The notes: generated by a model from the letters alone, not told the origin. A stretch of DNA of 64,000 nucleotides from Lamellibrachia satsuma (GCA_033239005.1 BSQZ01000102.1:162001-226000); one strand, 5' to 3'. Positions 36,060 to 48,568 are shown, numbered from the stretch's first letter. A program made the numbers and translations.

Positions 36060-39000
36060 ATACAATTAACCATGGGGCCCCTTAACCATGGGCATGGCAT
36101 TTTGACCTCCGTCCTCAGTTGATTTAGCCTATCGCAGAGTTGTCGACGAGGGCACAGGTACCATAGATTATTTAAACTACGAGGGCACAGGTACCATAGA
36201 TTATTTAAACTAGATGCGCAGGGGGAACTGACAGAGAAACTCAAAGGAGTACTACTACAAATACACATCCAAAGAAATGTTCACCAATAATTTCAGACAA
36301 TGAACTTAAATGTGTGTGCTTAAATGCTAGGAGCATAGTAAATAAAAAAAGTGAGTTAGACATTATGGTAGCAGATATTGATCCTCATGTAATAGGCATC
36401 ACAGAATCATGGGCAAATGAAGATATAGTAGATGCTGAGTTAGCACTGACAGGCTATGTAATGTTTAGGAAGGATAGACGAGAAAGAAGGGGAGGTGGAG
36501 TAATTTTGTATATTAAAGAATCCAAGCATATGAAATTACACTGAAAAGTGAAGCAGATAGTGTGGAAGCAATTTGGTGTAACATAGTTACCAGGAACTCA
36601 ACATTAACAATAGGAGTAGTTTATCGTAGTCCTAACATAGGACAAGAGGAAGATGTAAAATTACAAAAGGTGATAAGGGAGGTGAGCAAGGGAGAATGTG
36701 TTATAATGGGTGATTTTAACCATGGCCATATACAATGGGAATCATTAGAGAGTGCTGGAGGTGACGACCATCAGTTTCTACTTCTAACACAGGATTGTTT
36801 CCTTACTCAACATGTCTTTGAACCAACCAGAGGTGGAAATGTGTTAGATTTAATTTTGTCTTCTCAAAATGAATTAGTTGACAATGTTAAAGTACACGAA
36901 CCTTTGGGTTCAAGTGACCATAACCAAATCCATTTTAATATAAAAGTAAAAACAGGGAATACATATAAAAAACAATGGAGGAGGAACTTCAACAAAGTCA
37001 AATATAAAGTGATGAGAACATATCTAGCAAATATAGATTGGAATAACTTGCTGAAGAACAAGACAGCAACAGAATGCTGGACGTGTTTAAAATATGAGAT
37101 TGAGGGCATTATTGAGAAATTTATTCCATTAAGAAAACAAGGGAAAGATCCAGGAAAAAACACCTGTCAAAAGAAGCTATTAGAAAAATTGCTCACAAAC
37201 AGATGCTGTGGAAGATCTATAAACACACTGGAAATGTAGAAGACTACACAAACTATAAAGAGGCACTTAACCTAGCTACAACTGACATTAGAAAATCTAA
37301 AAGAACCTTTGAAAAAAAATTGGCAGGTAATATAAAAAATGACAGCAAGAGTTTCTATGCTTATGTAAGGAGTAAACAGAAAGTTCGAGATAAGGTCGGA
37401 CCACTGGAAAACAACAGTGAAAACATAATTTCAGATGGGTTCCAAATGGCAGAGGCACTGAATGAGTATTTTAGCTCAGTTTTTACCACAGAAGATATCA
37501 GCTCACTTCCAGTTCCATTGACTAAATTTGAGGGCAATAAATCAGAACATTTAGGGCAGTTATTTGTAACTCCTGAAATGATAGCAAAGAAAATTAAGAA
37601 GATGAAAGATAATAAATCACCTGGAGTTGATGGGATACCACCAAAACTGCTAAAGGAAATTGTTGATCAAATTAGTACACCACTTGCAAACTTATTTAAC
37701 TTGAAGAAGAAGGAATAGTTCCTTCAGAATGGAAAGAAGCAAACATTATGCCATTATTTAAGAAGGGATCGAGGAAGAAGCCAGAAAATTACAGACCAGT
37801 GAGTTTAACATCAGTTGTATGTAAATTACTCGAAACATTAATTAGAGACCACATGGTAGAATTCCTCATAAAACATAAATTAATAAATACATCTCAACAT
37901 GGATTCCTAAAAGCAAGGTCATGTCTAACAAATCTCTTATGTTTTTTAGAAGAAATTACAAAGTGGGTAGATGACGGGTCACCAGTGGAAGTTGTCTACT
38001 TAGATTTTCAGAAAGCTTTCGATAAAGTGCCACATCAAAGATTGTTACTTAAACTAAAAGCCCATGGTATAGGCAATGATGTAATCAACTGGATAGAAAA
38101 GTGGCTTACACACAGAAGACAGAGAAATAGTAGATGGTAAGATTTCAAACTGGAAATCTGTTTTGAGTGGGGTACCACAGGGATCAGTGTTAGGCCCTAT
38201 ACTGTTTTTAATATATATAAATGATTTGGAGGATGACATATCTAGCAAAGTACTCAAATTTGCAGATGACACAAAAGTATTCAGAAAGGTTACTAATGAT
38301 ACAGATAAACAAAGTTTACAGGATGATCTAGAAAAAATTAGTTAAATGGTCAGAAAAACGGCAAATGTTATTCAATTTTGGAAAGTGTAAATGTGTACAC
38401 ATAGGACATGGAAATATGGACGAGGAATATAAAATGGGGGATGCTGTACTAGGTAGAACCGCACAAGAAAAGGATTTAGGAGTAACATTTAATGCTGACA
38501 TGAAAGTTTCAGAGCAATGTGGGATTGCTGCTTCGAAAGGAAATCAAATTCTAGGGCTAATTAGGAGAACTATCACGTATAAGGAGAAACATATAATTGT
38601 ACCCCTGTACAAAGCAATAGTTAGACCACATTTGGAATATTGTATTCAAGCATGGAGGCCATATCGAAAGTCGCTTATTACAATGTGGTTTGACAACACT
38701 AGAGACCAGGAGACTAAGAGGAGACCAAATAGAAGTGTTTAAAATAGTGAACGGTTATGAGGATGTTGATAGGAATATGTTTTTCAAACTTAAAGAAGGC
38801 AGTAGAACCAGAGGACACAAAGCAGCATTAGTTAAGGAGCAGTGTAGGTTGGACATGAGAAAGTACTCTTTCTCACAGAGGGTGATAAATGAATGGAACA
38901 AACTGCCAAATGATTGTGTTAATGCTAGTAGTGTGAATATGTTTAAAAATAGAATTGACAGATATCTGATAAGGGCGGGCTACACATAGATGAGAAAATT

Positions 39001-39095
39001 GTTGGACTCTCGATAAGCCAATGGCTTCCTTGTCCACTTGCTATCTGGAACTTGTTGTTCGAGATGGAAATCTTGTTAAATCTTGTTAAATCAAG
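36060..39095 (+). mobile_element. CR1-type LINE, longest copy in the window
   Basis: It runs from a non-coding 5' part, through the endonuclease-RT ORF, to the 3' tail. The 5' part includes a 34-bp tandem duplication GAGGGCACAGGTACCATAGA at about 36147 and 36181. After the ORF stop at about 38989 comes the 3' tail: GACTCTCGATAAGCCAATGG, TTCCTTGTCCACTTGC, then GTTAAATCTT repeated twice, the short tandem terminus expected of CR1-group elements. It sits in plus orientation. Confidence 0.88.
36302..38989 (+). pseudogene. CR1 endonuclease/reverse transcriptase ORF, frameshifted
   Basis: APE-type endonuclease motifs come first: CLNARSIVNK, GITESWANED, RRGGGVILYIK, GVVYRSPN, CVIMGDFNH, GSSDHNQIHF. 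The RT follows: DNKSPGVDGIPPKLLKEI, NYRPVSLTSVVCKLLE, STSQHGFLKAR, YLDFQKAFDKVPH, SGVPQGSVLGPILF, KFADDTKVF (the active-site box, reading FADD). Then come NFGKCKCVHIG, EKDLGVTFNAD, HLEYCIQAWRPYRK and NMFKNRIDRYLIRAGYT. At least six frame changes are needed (near 36540, 37210, 37700, 38120, 38340 and 38670). At 38670 about 80 bp present in the 15-kb copy are missing. The product would nick target DNA and copy the LINE RNA in place; this copy cannot. Confidence 0.93.
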
Positions 39096-39125
39096 TTTGG
39101 GAATGTTCAAATCTGTAGACTACAG

Positions 39126-39905
39126 GACCGTCACACACTACAGTGTAGTGTGTGACAGTCCCGGATGGTTCAACCCATGACGGATTCTGCCCACCCCAAT
39201 GGATGGTTCGGTCTAGTCAATTCGGCCCAAGCAGATGGATGGTTCGGCCCACTTCACTGTCGCTATTGAATTCAGCCCACTCTAGTAGCGGAAATCTAAG
39301 AATAGTCATTTCGGCCCACGGCCTGAATCAATAAGAAAGTAAACAATGATTGTGCACAGAAACGTACGCTCACATGCTAATATAATAATAATCTAGAACT
39401 ACTAATTTTAGAGAATTGTAGCACAATGTGCGTGCGTGTGTGTTTTCAATCTATCTGGCGTTGTGTTGTTGGACTGCATAAACCAATCTTTTGGGATGAC
39501 TGATGGTTGCGTTTGAATATTGTTTTCGATATTTCAGACAAAGGTTAAATGTGTAATAGCACTGTAAATATATACTGTATTATATATATTTTTGATTAAT
39601 ATTGACTTTACAATTTAAGGTTGTCATCTGACCGACTAATATTGGTATTATTTGATTATTAAACACAATTACTGCCTAATGTTGTTTGTATATTCATTTG
39701 TATATATGTATTAATAATGATATATGTGTTTAATAAAAAAATAGTTACAATTCGTTAGTCGTTTCGGCCACGAAGCCCGCTGACACTGGTTGCATGCACA
39801 GATGGTTCAGCCCATGCGAGCAAAAACACTTCACCAGTTGCGCCATTGGATGGTTTGGCCCATTGGCCGAACCCGTTATGGGCCGAAACATCCGACACCC
39901 GTGTG
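39126..39905. mobile_element. Candidate non-autonomous DNA transposon with ATGGTTCGGCCCA repeats
   Basis: The left end has a near-perfect 37-bp palindrome (39126-39162, core TCACACACTACA / TGTAGTGTGTGA), then CCGGATGGTTCAACCCATGA. The right end, read backwards, has TCACACACGGGTGTCGGATG, TTTCGGCCCATAACGGGTTC, an imperfect terminal inverted repeat. GGATGGTTCGGCCCA-like words recur at 39162, 39202, 39237, 39795 and 39845. There is no ORF. The interior is AT-rich. The family is unknown to me. Confidence 0.55.
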
Positions 39906-41662
39906 TGAATAGTTAGCATGTACATGTATTCCCGATGACGTATAATGTACGCATACAAATGTTCAACAAATCATTAACAAACCAGGTGTTGAACACCGGA
40001 ATATTATCTGATATGCTCAAATTTGACAAAGTAATGATACATAATTATTTGAAAAGCATAGCTAGGTCTCGAAGCCTGTTCTTCCAACGATCTGAAAAGT
40101 ATTAGAATCAAGAGACATCTTTAGTTTAGACAGGCAGTTATAACTATAAATATCTTCATACTTCCCACCTGCTGCTGTTTCAAAACTTGGCCAATTTCAT
40201 CATGCATGACATTTGCACTGATTTCTCTGAACTCTGTCTTGCAATGACAGCTACAAAGTGTTGTGATTACAGTACTCACATAATATTGATTTGTGTAAAT
40301 GTAACATGGTGACAATCACAAATCTATTTGTCTTGAATTTTGAAGAAAACATGTACCACCTTCTACTTCAGTCATTGATTGTACTAATTAAAGATGTTAT
40401 CTTAACATCTCATATGTTACAATACATAGTAGTGGACTTGTGCTAGCTATTATATGTATAATTCATTTTATATCTGAGTGAACTGGAGCAGCATGTGGCT
40501 TGACATAAAGCTTTGTGGATCCATTCAGCTATGTAATTACCTAAACTTATATAAGTACACTGCCAAAAATAATTTTCTTATACCAATCAGAGACTTAGTA
40601 TTATTTTTAAACAAAAATGTTTATTAAAAACAGGCCTGTAGTTGTATTAACTTGTAATGTTTTGTAGACTATCAATAATGCAACAGTTCTGTCTTGACAA
40701 TAAACATGATACTAACATGGCTGTCAACATTGGTTCTGGTTGAACATCCCATGTTGCTATGCAGAGTTGGCCTGAGGCAGATAGCAGAATTTAGCACCCA
40801 TCTGTCATCTATGCAACCCATGATAGCAGCAATCAAATGTAATTTGCCTGTAATACCTGTCTGCAAACCTATCAGTCATCTGAACTGATAGCAAAGGGAG
40901 TTTCAGAACTATTGAGACTAAGTATTTTTAGTACACAGGCTCAGACAGACACTATTATTACAGAGATGTTGCTTTTGAAATGACAGATAGCTTTGGCTGC
41001 ATGCCCATTGGACAGCTAGCCTACCTACCAGCCACATAATATTTGAAAGGACTCCACAGATTTGTATCATTAACCAGGGTGTAGTTTGTAAGGTGATACC
41101 CATCTGCTGTAGTAGGTCATTCTCTTAGCACCAATTTATTTGATGAAGTTGTTGAGTGGTTTGTCCAATTATGCTAGGTCAACGTGATTTTTTTACAGAT
41201 CACATAAAACTGTGATGTTCAAAGTTTATTCCTGAAATCAAACAATGTGAAAGAGTTGTAGTACAGTTGTAACTATAATTGATGATAGCTATTTGTCTTG
41301 TATTATAAGCAATTACATAAACGTTTCAAATGAAATTGGCTTCTAATACCAATAGTTCCATAAACTGATGCAACTAGGAATTAGATTTTTGTTTTTGTGG
41401 TGACTTTGACTTGACTTAGACATATAGGCCCTATTAACCCTTGCTCTCACCTGGGAGGATATAGTAATCACCACTCCATTTAATTCCTTAATTTATTTTT
41501 AATACATGACAATTTATGTAGATTGCATCAAAATTCTAATGAAAACATAACAACCAACAAACTAGTCATGTTCTAACAGACCAGGGATAACCAGCCAATT
41601 TTTTTTATTATATTTATAATATACTTATTCAAAATTTTCTCTGTAATACATGGTACTGCCAC
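39906..41662. other. Unassigned AT-rich non-coding sequence
   Basis: No supported exon or repeat was found. A short stretch at 40170-40200 (CCTGCTGCTGTTTCAAAACT, TGGCCAATTT) may be a SINE body remnant. Confidence 0.4.
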
Positions 41663-42390
41663 CAGGGTTGTTTGATTTGATTTAAATCACTCCAAACAAA
41701 AATCATTGATTTATTATATTTTTGACTTCCGGTTTTTTTAATCGCTGATTTGTATGAATTTTACACAAATAATAGTTTACAAGCGTCGACATCAACAAAG
41801 TTTTTTATGTTTTTTAATACAAAACACAAAGTGCGCACACTCGTAGCTGTATTGTCACCAGATAGCCTGATAGTCAAATATTTTATGACATTGTGTATGT
41901 TTGAGCTATTCTTTTTCTGAATGCAGTGAAGCCACACAAACTTGTCTTCCAGAGGAAGTATCTTTTCAACACAGAAGCCCTGAGTTAAAGTCCACTTGTA
42001 GCTTGTGCTAGTTGTTACCAATTCAGTATGTTGACTCAGTTGTTTAATACTGTACCAGTTTGTATTCTGGTTACAGACCCTTAGAGTACACAGAGCCCTG
42101 AACAGGTGCTAATCCACCCTATAGGCAAACAATAATTAGTACTGCTACAACCACAGACACACAGTGTGCTTTCCTTTCCAAGACAGATTATGCAACTACA
42201 GGGGGTGAGGCCTTGTGGACATTGTCTAATGTGTTTATATAAGCAAAAATCATGTACCCTCTATTTAGACAAGAACCCCATTTGAATAGAACATGTTTGA
42301 AAGATGTTTAAACATGTACATAAATATCTATATACCAGATTTAAAAAAAATCAAATAAATAAAAAAATCATGATTTTTGTCAACCCTGAT
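41663..42390. mobile_element. Candidate MITE with CAGGGTTG ends
   Basis: CAGGGTTGTTTGATTTGATT, TAAATCA at the left end and ATCATGATTTTTGTCAACCC, TG at the right end form an imperfect inverted terminus. CAGGGTTG ends occur on several cut-and-paste families (hAT-like and others). I find no clear 8-bp target duplication and no transposase. Confidence 0.4.
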
Positions 42391-42679
42391 GTACAATAAA
42401 CCAAAGTTTTTATTTAGGAACACATTTTAGATGGAAGATATTGTACATAATTTCCTTATTGTGTTGATAAAAATTCAACAAGTGCAACTGGAAGTATTAA
42501 AAAAAAAACGTATATAAAGATGTATGTCAGCATACTGAGTCAATGTTTTTATGGGGGGAATAAAACTCTTTCTATCCCATGTGTGTGTGACACTGGGTGT
42601 GTGTGTGTGTGTGTGAGTCACATGTCACACACACACCAACATGGATGTGACATCATCTGTCACTGGCTCTGTTTTTTTC

Positions 42680-43304
42680 AAGTGGACCTGCTTTCAATTT
42701 GAAGTCTGCCCCTGTGGGCAGCTGACTGTTTATACATAGCAGCCTGAATCATGGCGACCTTCTGGTACTTTCATTATCAGCAGCATGGATGACTAACTTG
42801 GTTCACCACAATAACCATGTTCCAATTTCTTTACCCCTACTGGGCCTCATATATATCCACCCTGAGAGGAAGGTATACTTGTGTACATTGACTAACCCAT
42901 AAGGGGAAATTTATGTGGATATCGCCCTCTTGGTTCCTCCCTATTCAATTTCAGTTTGTATCATTATTAATATTAGTATTAATTGTATAACATCTTGAGT
43001 ATTTATTTGTATTCTGTCTCAAATACACTTTCTTTTTCACACCAACCAATAAAATGTCAACCAGCAGATATTATGTTTGTGCACCTTGAATTGAAATTAA
43101 TTGTTCATATGTACGTCCATACAAATGAATTGTACATATGTACATGTGTGCGTGTGTGTGTGACACTGTGTCTGAGTGTGTATGTGCATGAAAGAAATAC
43201 TGTTAGATACATCAAGAACCATACAACATACTAAATTAGTCCGTTATGGTTCCTAATTGTATCTCTTTCGAATCACAGACATGTTGTTAGACAATAACCT
43301 ATGC
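42680..43304 (+). repeat. Dispersed repeat, copy 1 (partner at 49805-50262)
   Basis: Shared words in order are CCTGCTTTCAATTTGAAGTC, GGCGACCTTCTGGTACTTTC, CACACCAACCAATAAAATG, ACCAGCAGATATTATGTTTG, TACATCAAGAACC and ACATGTTGTTAGACAATAAC. Copy 1 has about 170 bp more between the first two blocks. In both places a SINE head follows directly. Confidence 0.85.
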
Positions 43305-43557
43305 ATGTATTGGTGTGTGGTGCCTGATTGGTTAGAACATTGGAGAGAATCTGGTTTTGAATGCACTTGCTGCCATTTCAAAGCTTGGGTAATTTTGTTT
43401 ATTTCGTGTTGCCTCGGTTTACTTAGATGTGTAAATGAGTAGCTCATTTTAGACAATGGTGCAAACCATTTTGTGTAGTAATTGAACCATGGCTGAATGC
43501 TTCCCACAGTAGTCGAGTTAGTGTTGGAATGAACAGGTCTGCCAGGGGTTAAGTGTA
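43305..43557 (+). mobile_element. tRNA-derived SINE, near full length
   Basis: The tRNA-like head (GATTGGTTAGAACATTGGAG, GGTTTTGAATGC) is shortened in the anticodon region. The body follows: TTTCAAAGCTTGGGTAATTT, GTTGCCTCGGTTTACTTAG, CCATGGCTGAATGCTTCCC, GTCGAGTTAGTGTTGGAATG, GTCTGCCAGG. This is the same order as the minus-strand copy at 9797-10056. Confidence 0.78.
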
Positions 43558-43843
43558 AAACACTGAGCAGTCCCAAGGACTGGATACTGCACAATATATG
43601 AGAACAAACCTTTGCCTTTTGCTGCCTAATGGTTGGGTCAGTTCACTGCTGTGCTGAACTGGCATGAAGCTACTGGCCAGTGGCCAAAACTCAGAAGGTC
43701 AACTGGGTTCATGCTACTTAACCGAGATATTGACTGGACAGATGTGTTTGATTTGTGTAGGTTTTGTCTCCAGTGTTTGGTTGGCGTAGGTGTTTGTATA
43801 ATTAGTACCATTTGTTTAAACGTACAGGTGTGTAGCCTAACTT

Positions 43844-43909
43844 AAACACCTGGCATTGCCAGCGTAAACACCTGGCATTGCCAGCGTAAACACCTGGCAT
43901 TGCCAGCGT
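43844..43909. repeat. Three perfect 22-bp tandem units
   Basis: The unit AAACACCTGGCATTGCCAGC + GT is present three times without change. Each unit contains the inverted pair CTGGCA / TGCCAG. Confidence 0.95.
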
Positions 43910-44713
43910 AAATATTCTATTTTTATGCAGCTTCCTATGGGATAAATCTGAAATAGTTGTGCAAACAAATTGAGGATTTCTTATTAGATTTTGAGATTGC
44001 CCCCTTAGTCCGGCAAAGTTTTAACTTTCATAAAATGAAGACATCACCGGTAATGCCTCGTAAAATTATGTAATGCATGTGTCGTGCCTTCGAGATGCAC
44101 CTATAACATAGTTTATGACTAAATTTCACGGACCAGTCGGACCTCAAAATTCGGAACTATTGGGTGTCCAGCAGTGAATCTAGGGACCCCGCTAAATTCA
44201 AACCCTGTTTTTGAGATGGTACCTTAATATTTCATGTGGGTTAAAGATTGCACTTCATAAGAGTGCACATTATATGTTGACTTGCGTGGTGTTTGTCTGG
44301 TCGAGATGGTCTGTGGTTGTATAGTGTAATTGTTATAAAACAGACGAACAAGTAAGCTTGGCTTGTTGTAGGCTGAGTTTCCTCCCCACCTGTTCACAAA
44401 CTTATATTAGAACACCTACATTTGGGGTTGATTGGGAGCACATTCTGGGCTATATTTACCTACCTGTACTACAGGCTAGGACCAGTGGCAGTGCCTGGCT
44501 CTGCTGTAGAGTTCTACTAAGTACACATTATAGGAAATATCCTGTGTTTTTAAAGAAATACAGTTATTGTTGTTATCAACGTAAATTGATGCGTAGTAGT
44601 AATAACAACACTGGCATTGTGTGCTACGTCATTATGTGCTACACCATCATGTGCTACGCCATCATGTGCTACGTCATTGCAGTATGTTTCATTGTTGGTA
44701 ATTATTTGGGTTT
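43910..44713. other. Non-coding, with a 15-bp tandem repeat at 44620-44679
   Basis: Four 15-bp units (TGTGCTACGTCATTA and variants) lie just left of the LTR element. No coding region is supported elsewhere in this stretch. Confidence 0.6.
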
Positions 44714-44852
44714 TGTAGCGAACACATGCTGACAAGAATACAACTTTTATTCCGTCAGAGCACAATACGTGTTAGTCGATCACTCTAGTTCACATAACTC
44801 CGTCAGGGTGCGATAATCGTAACAGGTCAAGGCCACTGACTAAACCGCTACA
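44714..44852 (-). repeat. 3' LTR (139 bp)
   Basis: Begins TGTAGCGAACACATG and ends CCGCTACA on the plus strand. It differs from the other LTR at TAGC/TAGT, GATAATCG/GATCATCG, CAAGGCC/CAAAGCC and CTGAC/CTAAC. The polypurine tract of the element adjoins it at 44853-44865. Confidence 0.95.
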
Positions 44853-44871
44853 CAGTCCCCTCCAGCACCCG

Positions 44872-47800
44872 TTATAGAGGAGTATAGCGTTCAGGATGCT
44901 TGACTAGGCGGCCGGATCTCGTCTCCACGTTTGTAGCTGGACGACCACGAGGAGCTCGTTTGGCAGCCTCAACCGGTTTCACCGGGTCAAGGAATGCAGG
45001 TTTGAGGCAATCAATGCTGACGCTGTCCTGTCGATTGCCGTAGTCGAGTAAGAACATCTTATCGCCGTGCATCAAAACCTTGTAAGGTCCCTCGTATGGT
45101 GGTGTGAGAGGCGGTAGGTGACTATCACGGCGGACGAACACATAAGAACTGTTTGCAAGTGTAGCTGTCACTGACGACGGTCTGGTACCGTGTGGAACGG
45201 GAGGCCGCGATGCTAGCCCGCGAACTGTCTCGCGGAATCGAGGAAGGAATTGCGCTGCCTCCTGCGTTTCCTGACCACGTGGTAGGAAATCACCCAGAAC
45301 GGTTAGTGGGGCTCCATATACCATCTCTGCTGAGGAGCAGTCTAGGTCTTCTTTGGGTACAGTGCGGATGCCAAGCAGAACCCATGGCAGTTCGTCAATC
45401 CAATTGGGACCATTGAGGCGAGCTATTAAAGCGGACTTGAGATGACGATGAAAATGTTCCATAATTCCATTAGACTGGGGATGGTACGCGGTTGTCCTGT
45501 GCAGACGAGTGCCGTGTAGTTGAGACAAAATCGCCCACAATTCTGAAGTAAACTGTGACCATATGTCCGACGTCAGATCTACCGGAACACCAAAACGGGC
45601 GATCCAGTGGAATGCAAAAGCCTTTGCGCACGTGATAGTCTGTGCATCCACCAGTGGTATTGCTTCAGGCCATCTGGTGAATCTGTCTACCACTGTGAGC
45701 AGGTAGCGATAATTCTGTGACGGTGGAAGAGGGCCAACGATGTCCACGTGCATGTGATCAAAATGGCGGGTCGCTGGTGTAAACTGGTCCAACGGGGCGA
45801 TGGTATGCTGATGCACTTTAGCTGCTTGACAACGGACACAAGCTTTTGCCCAGATGCCGACTTGTTTTTGAAGACCTGGCCACACAAACTTAGCCGCGAC
45901 CATCTTCTTCGTTGTCTGGATTGACGGGTGTGAGAGGCCGTGGACTGCATCGAAAACTGTGCGTTGCCATGTGTCAGGGACGAGAGGTCTGGGTCGTCCA
46001 GTGGAGATATCACAGCAGATCAATTCGCCATTGTTGCCAAGTGGAACGTCATGGATGACGAGGCTAGTGGTGGCTGTTCAGATGGAAGTGATACCTTAGT
46101 CTGTTCGTTGGGCTGCTGCCATGGCATTGTAGTCTACACCAGGATGGGGCGAGGTGATCACAGAGATTTCACCTCTGGATAACGTGTCTGCTACGGTGTT
46201 GTTCTTGCCCCCTATGTGGTGCACGTCTGTCGTGAATTCCGAGATGTATGTCAAGTGTCTCTGTTGCCTCGAGGACCACGGATCGCTGGTTTTGGAAATC
46301 GCAAAAGTCAATGGTTTGTGGTCAGTGAAAAGGACGAAGGAGCGCCCTTCTAGGAAGTAGCGAAAGTGTCGAATAGCCAGGTACGCGGCTAGAAGTTCAC
46401 GATCGAACGCACTGTACTTCTGTTCGGCAGCGCAAAGTTTGCGGCTAAAGAACGCCACTGGTTTCCAGGAGCCAAGGTTTTGCTCAAGAACGGCGCCGAT
46501 TGCTGCTCCCGAGGCATCGACTGTGAGTGCGATGGGCTTGTCAGCATGTGGGTGTACGAACATAGTGGTCTGTGCGAGGGCCTCCTTTGCGGTCACGAAT
46601 GCTTCCTCTAGGTCGTTTGACCACTCCAAGGTCACGGGCTTGCCTGCCATTGCATCATATATGGGACGCATGATGTGAGCTGCATTAGGGATGAAACGAT
46701 GATAAAAATTCACCATCCCGGCAAACTGTTGGAGTCCTTTGACAGTTGTAGGACATGTAAACATCCGGATGGCTTCTACCTTCGCAGGCAATGGAACAGC
46801 TCCTTGGTTTGTGATCCGGTGGCCCAAGTAGTCGATGGTAGTTGTTCCAAATTTGCATTTGCTCACGTTGATTACTAAACCATGGGAGGCCAGACGGTGG
46901 AAAACTGTTCGTAGGTGGTGTTTGTGTTGTTCTGCAGATGCACTGCTCACCAAAATGTCATCTAGGTAGACAAAAACGAACTCGAGTCCGCTACAGACAG
47001 TGTCCATGAGGCGCTGAAATGCTTGCGCTCCGTTTTTGAGACTGAACGGTGTTCGTAGGAACTCAAACAGGCCGAAAGGCGTGATTATGGCAGTTTTGCT
47101 GATGTCATCTGTAGCTACCAGAATCTTATGGTAGCCACGTACCAGGTCGATCTTGGAGAACATGGTAGCGCCTGCAAGTTGTGAAGAGAAGTCCTGAATG
47201 TGTGGCACCGGATATCGGTCGGCTATTGTCACATCGTTGAGTCTTCGATAATAACCGCACGGCCTCCAACCACCGGAGTTTTTAGGCACCATGTGAAAGG
47301 GAGACGCCCACGGGCTATCTGATCATCATATGATCCCCATCGTCCTGAACTCCTCCTTAGCAACACCAAGTTTATCTGGTGGTAGCCTGAGAGCTCTAGC
47401 ATGCACAGGTGGGCCGGTTGTGGGGATGAAATGTTCAACACCATGACGAACATAAGGACTGGAAAATTCTGGACGAGTGATAGCAGGGAACTCATCTAGT
47501 ATCCGATTGTATTGGTCGTCCGATGCGACGTGGTGCAGACACAGTGCCGGCTGGTTCGATTGCTTGAGAGTAGAACTTGTGAATGAAGTGGTGTTGACTA
47601 AACGTTGGCTTTGGAGATCAACTAACAATCCATGCGTCTGCAGGAAATCAGCTCCGAGAAGCTGTGTTTTTACCTCAGCAAGAATGAAGGGCCATGTGTA
47701 GTCCTGGTTCTCCAGACGTAGTTTCATCTTTCGTGTCCCGTAAGTTGCAATTTTTTACCCGTTAGCGGCGACCAGAGAGAGTGTGTATGAACCACTCTCG

Positions 47801-48012
47801 ATGTCTTGATGGGAGGTGGGGAAAACACTGACTGCTGCTCCTGTGTCAACCAAGAATCGTTTTGCAGAGTAACCGTCCACGAGGAACAGTAGGCTGTTAA
47901 GTTGGCCAGCCATCGAAGCGACTAATGACGACCGGCTTGGTCGTTTCCCGCAAATGCACACGGGGTGTTGCACTTTCCGGCCGCATTGCCGTATCGCCGA
48001 TGGTAGTAGCAC
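44872..48012 (-). pseudogene. Gypsy pol: protease, RT, RNase H, integrase, with stop codons
   Basis: A single reading frame runs from about 48012 to 44872 without a frameshift. The protease has RFLVDTGAAVSVFPT. The RT has [33 protein letters not shown] and [11 protein letters not shown] (YLDD active site). RNase H has [17 protein letters not shown] and [17 protein letters not shown]. The integrase has an H-H-C-C finger (HGLSHPS..., CVRCQAAK) and a D-D-E core (MHVDIVGPLPP, LTSDIWSQFTS, QSNGIMEHFHR), then a C-terminal segment with SSAEMVYGAPL. It is interrupted only by stops: a TAA after the protease (47757), two adjacent TGA codons before the RT (47328 and 47325), and TAA and TGA between RNase H and integrase (about 46098 and 46080). 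IWS replaces the usual RG(A/T) beside the second catalytic Asp. Confidence 0.93.
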
Positions 48013-48116
48013 ACATCTTCATCATGTGTCACGGGTTCGTTTGCTCTCGGTGTCGCGACGGGTGTTGTTCTCGTGTTTCTCGGTCGACGGGTGTCTGAGG
48101 AGAAAACAACAACCGG

Positions 48117-48568
48117 TTATTCCCTAACTTGCCAGAGTTTGTCAGCAGTTTGGGCGAGAGTCCGTAGATCGTCAAAACTAGCCGTGGCTAGTTGCAGGCG
48201 GACGTTCTCTGGCATGCACTTTAGAAAAATGCCAAGCAAGGCAAGCATCTCGTCCATGAGTTGTGAAGGTCGCCTGTCACCCAGACTTTGTAGGCCTATA
48301 TCTAGTAGTCTATCTGCACGCTGTCGCCTTGATAGTCCGAATATGTCGGTAAGCCTTCTCTTCAGATTTCTGTACTTATCATGTTGTGACGGATCCTCCA
48401 AAATGTCTATCTCGTCTGATCTAAGGCCGCGACAAGATAATGGTATTTCGTGTCGTCGGCCGTGATATTCCGTAAGGCGAACTGCGCCTCTGCCTGCTGC
48501 AACCAGACCCACGGGTGATCGGCCCAGAAGACCGGCAGTTTGAGGCTGACAGCGTGTGTATCGGCCAT
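48117..48568 (-). pseudogene. Gypsy gag, frameshifted and internally deleted
   Basis: It starts at the ATG at 48568 with ADTHAVSLKLPVFWADHP, WVWLQQAEAQFALRNI, HYLVAALD, the usual opening of mag-type Gag. The frame then stops at 48408. The following part is in another frame: DKYRNLKRRLTDIFGLSRRQ, RADRLL, RPSQLMDEMLALLG. A short deletion lies around GIFLKCMPENVR. A knuckle-like CYYHRRYGNAAGKCNTPC is encoded near 48020, in a third frame before the protease. Gag would form the particle that packages element RNA. Confidence 0.85.
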
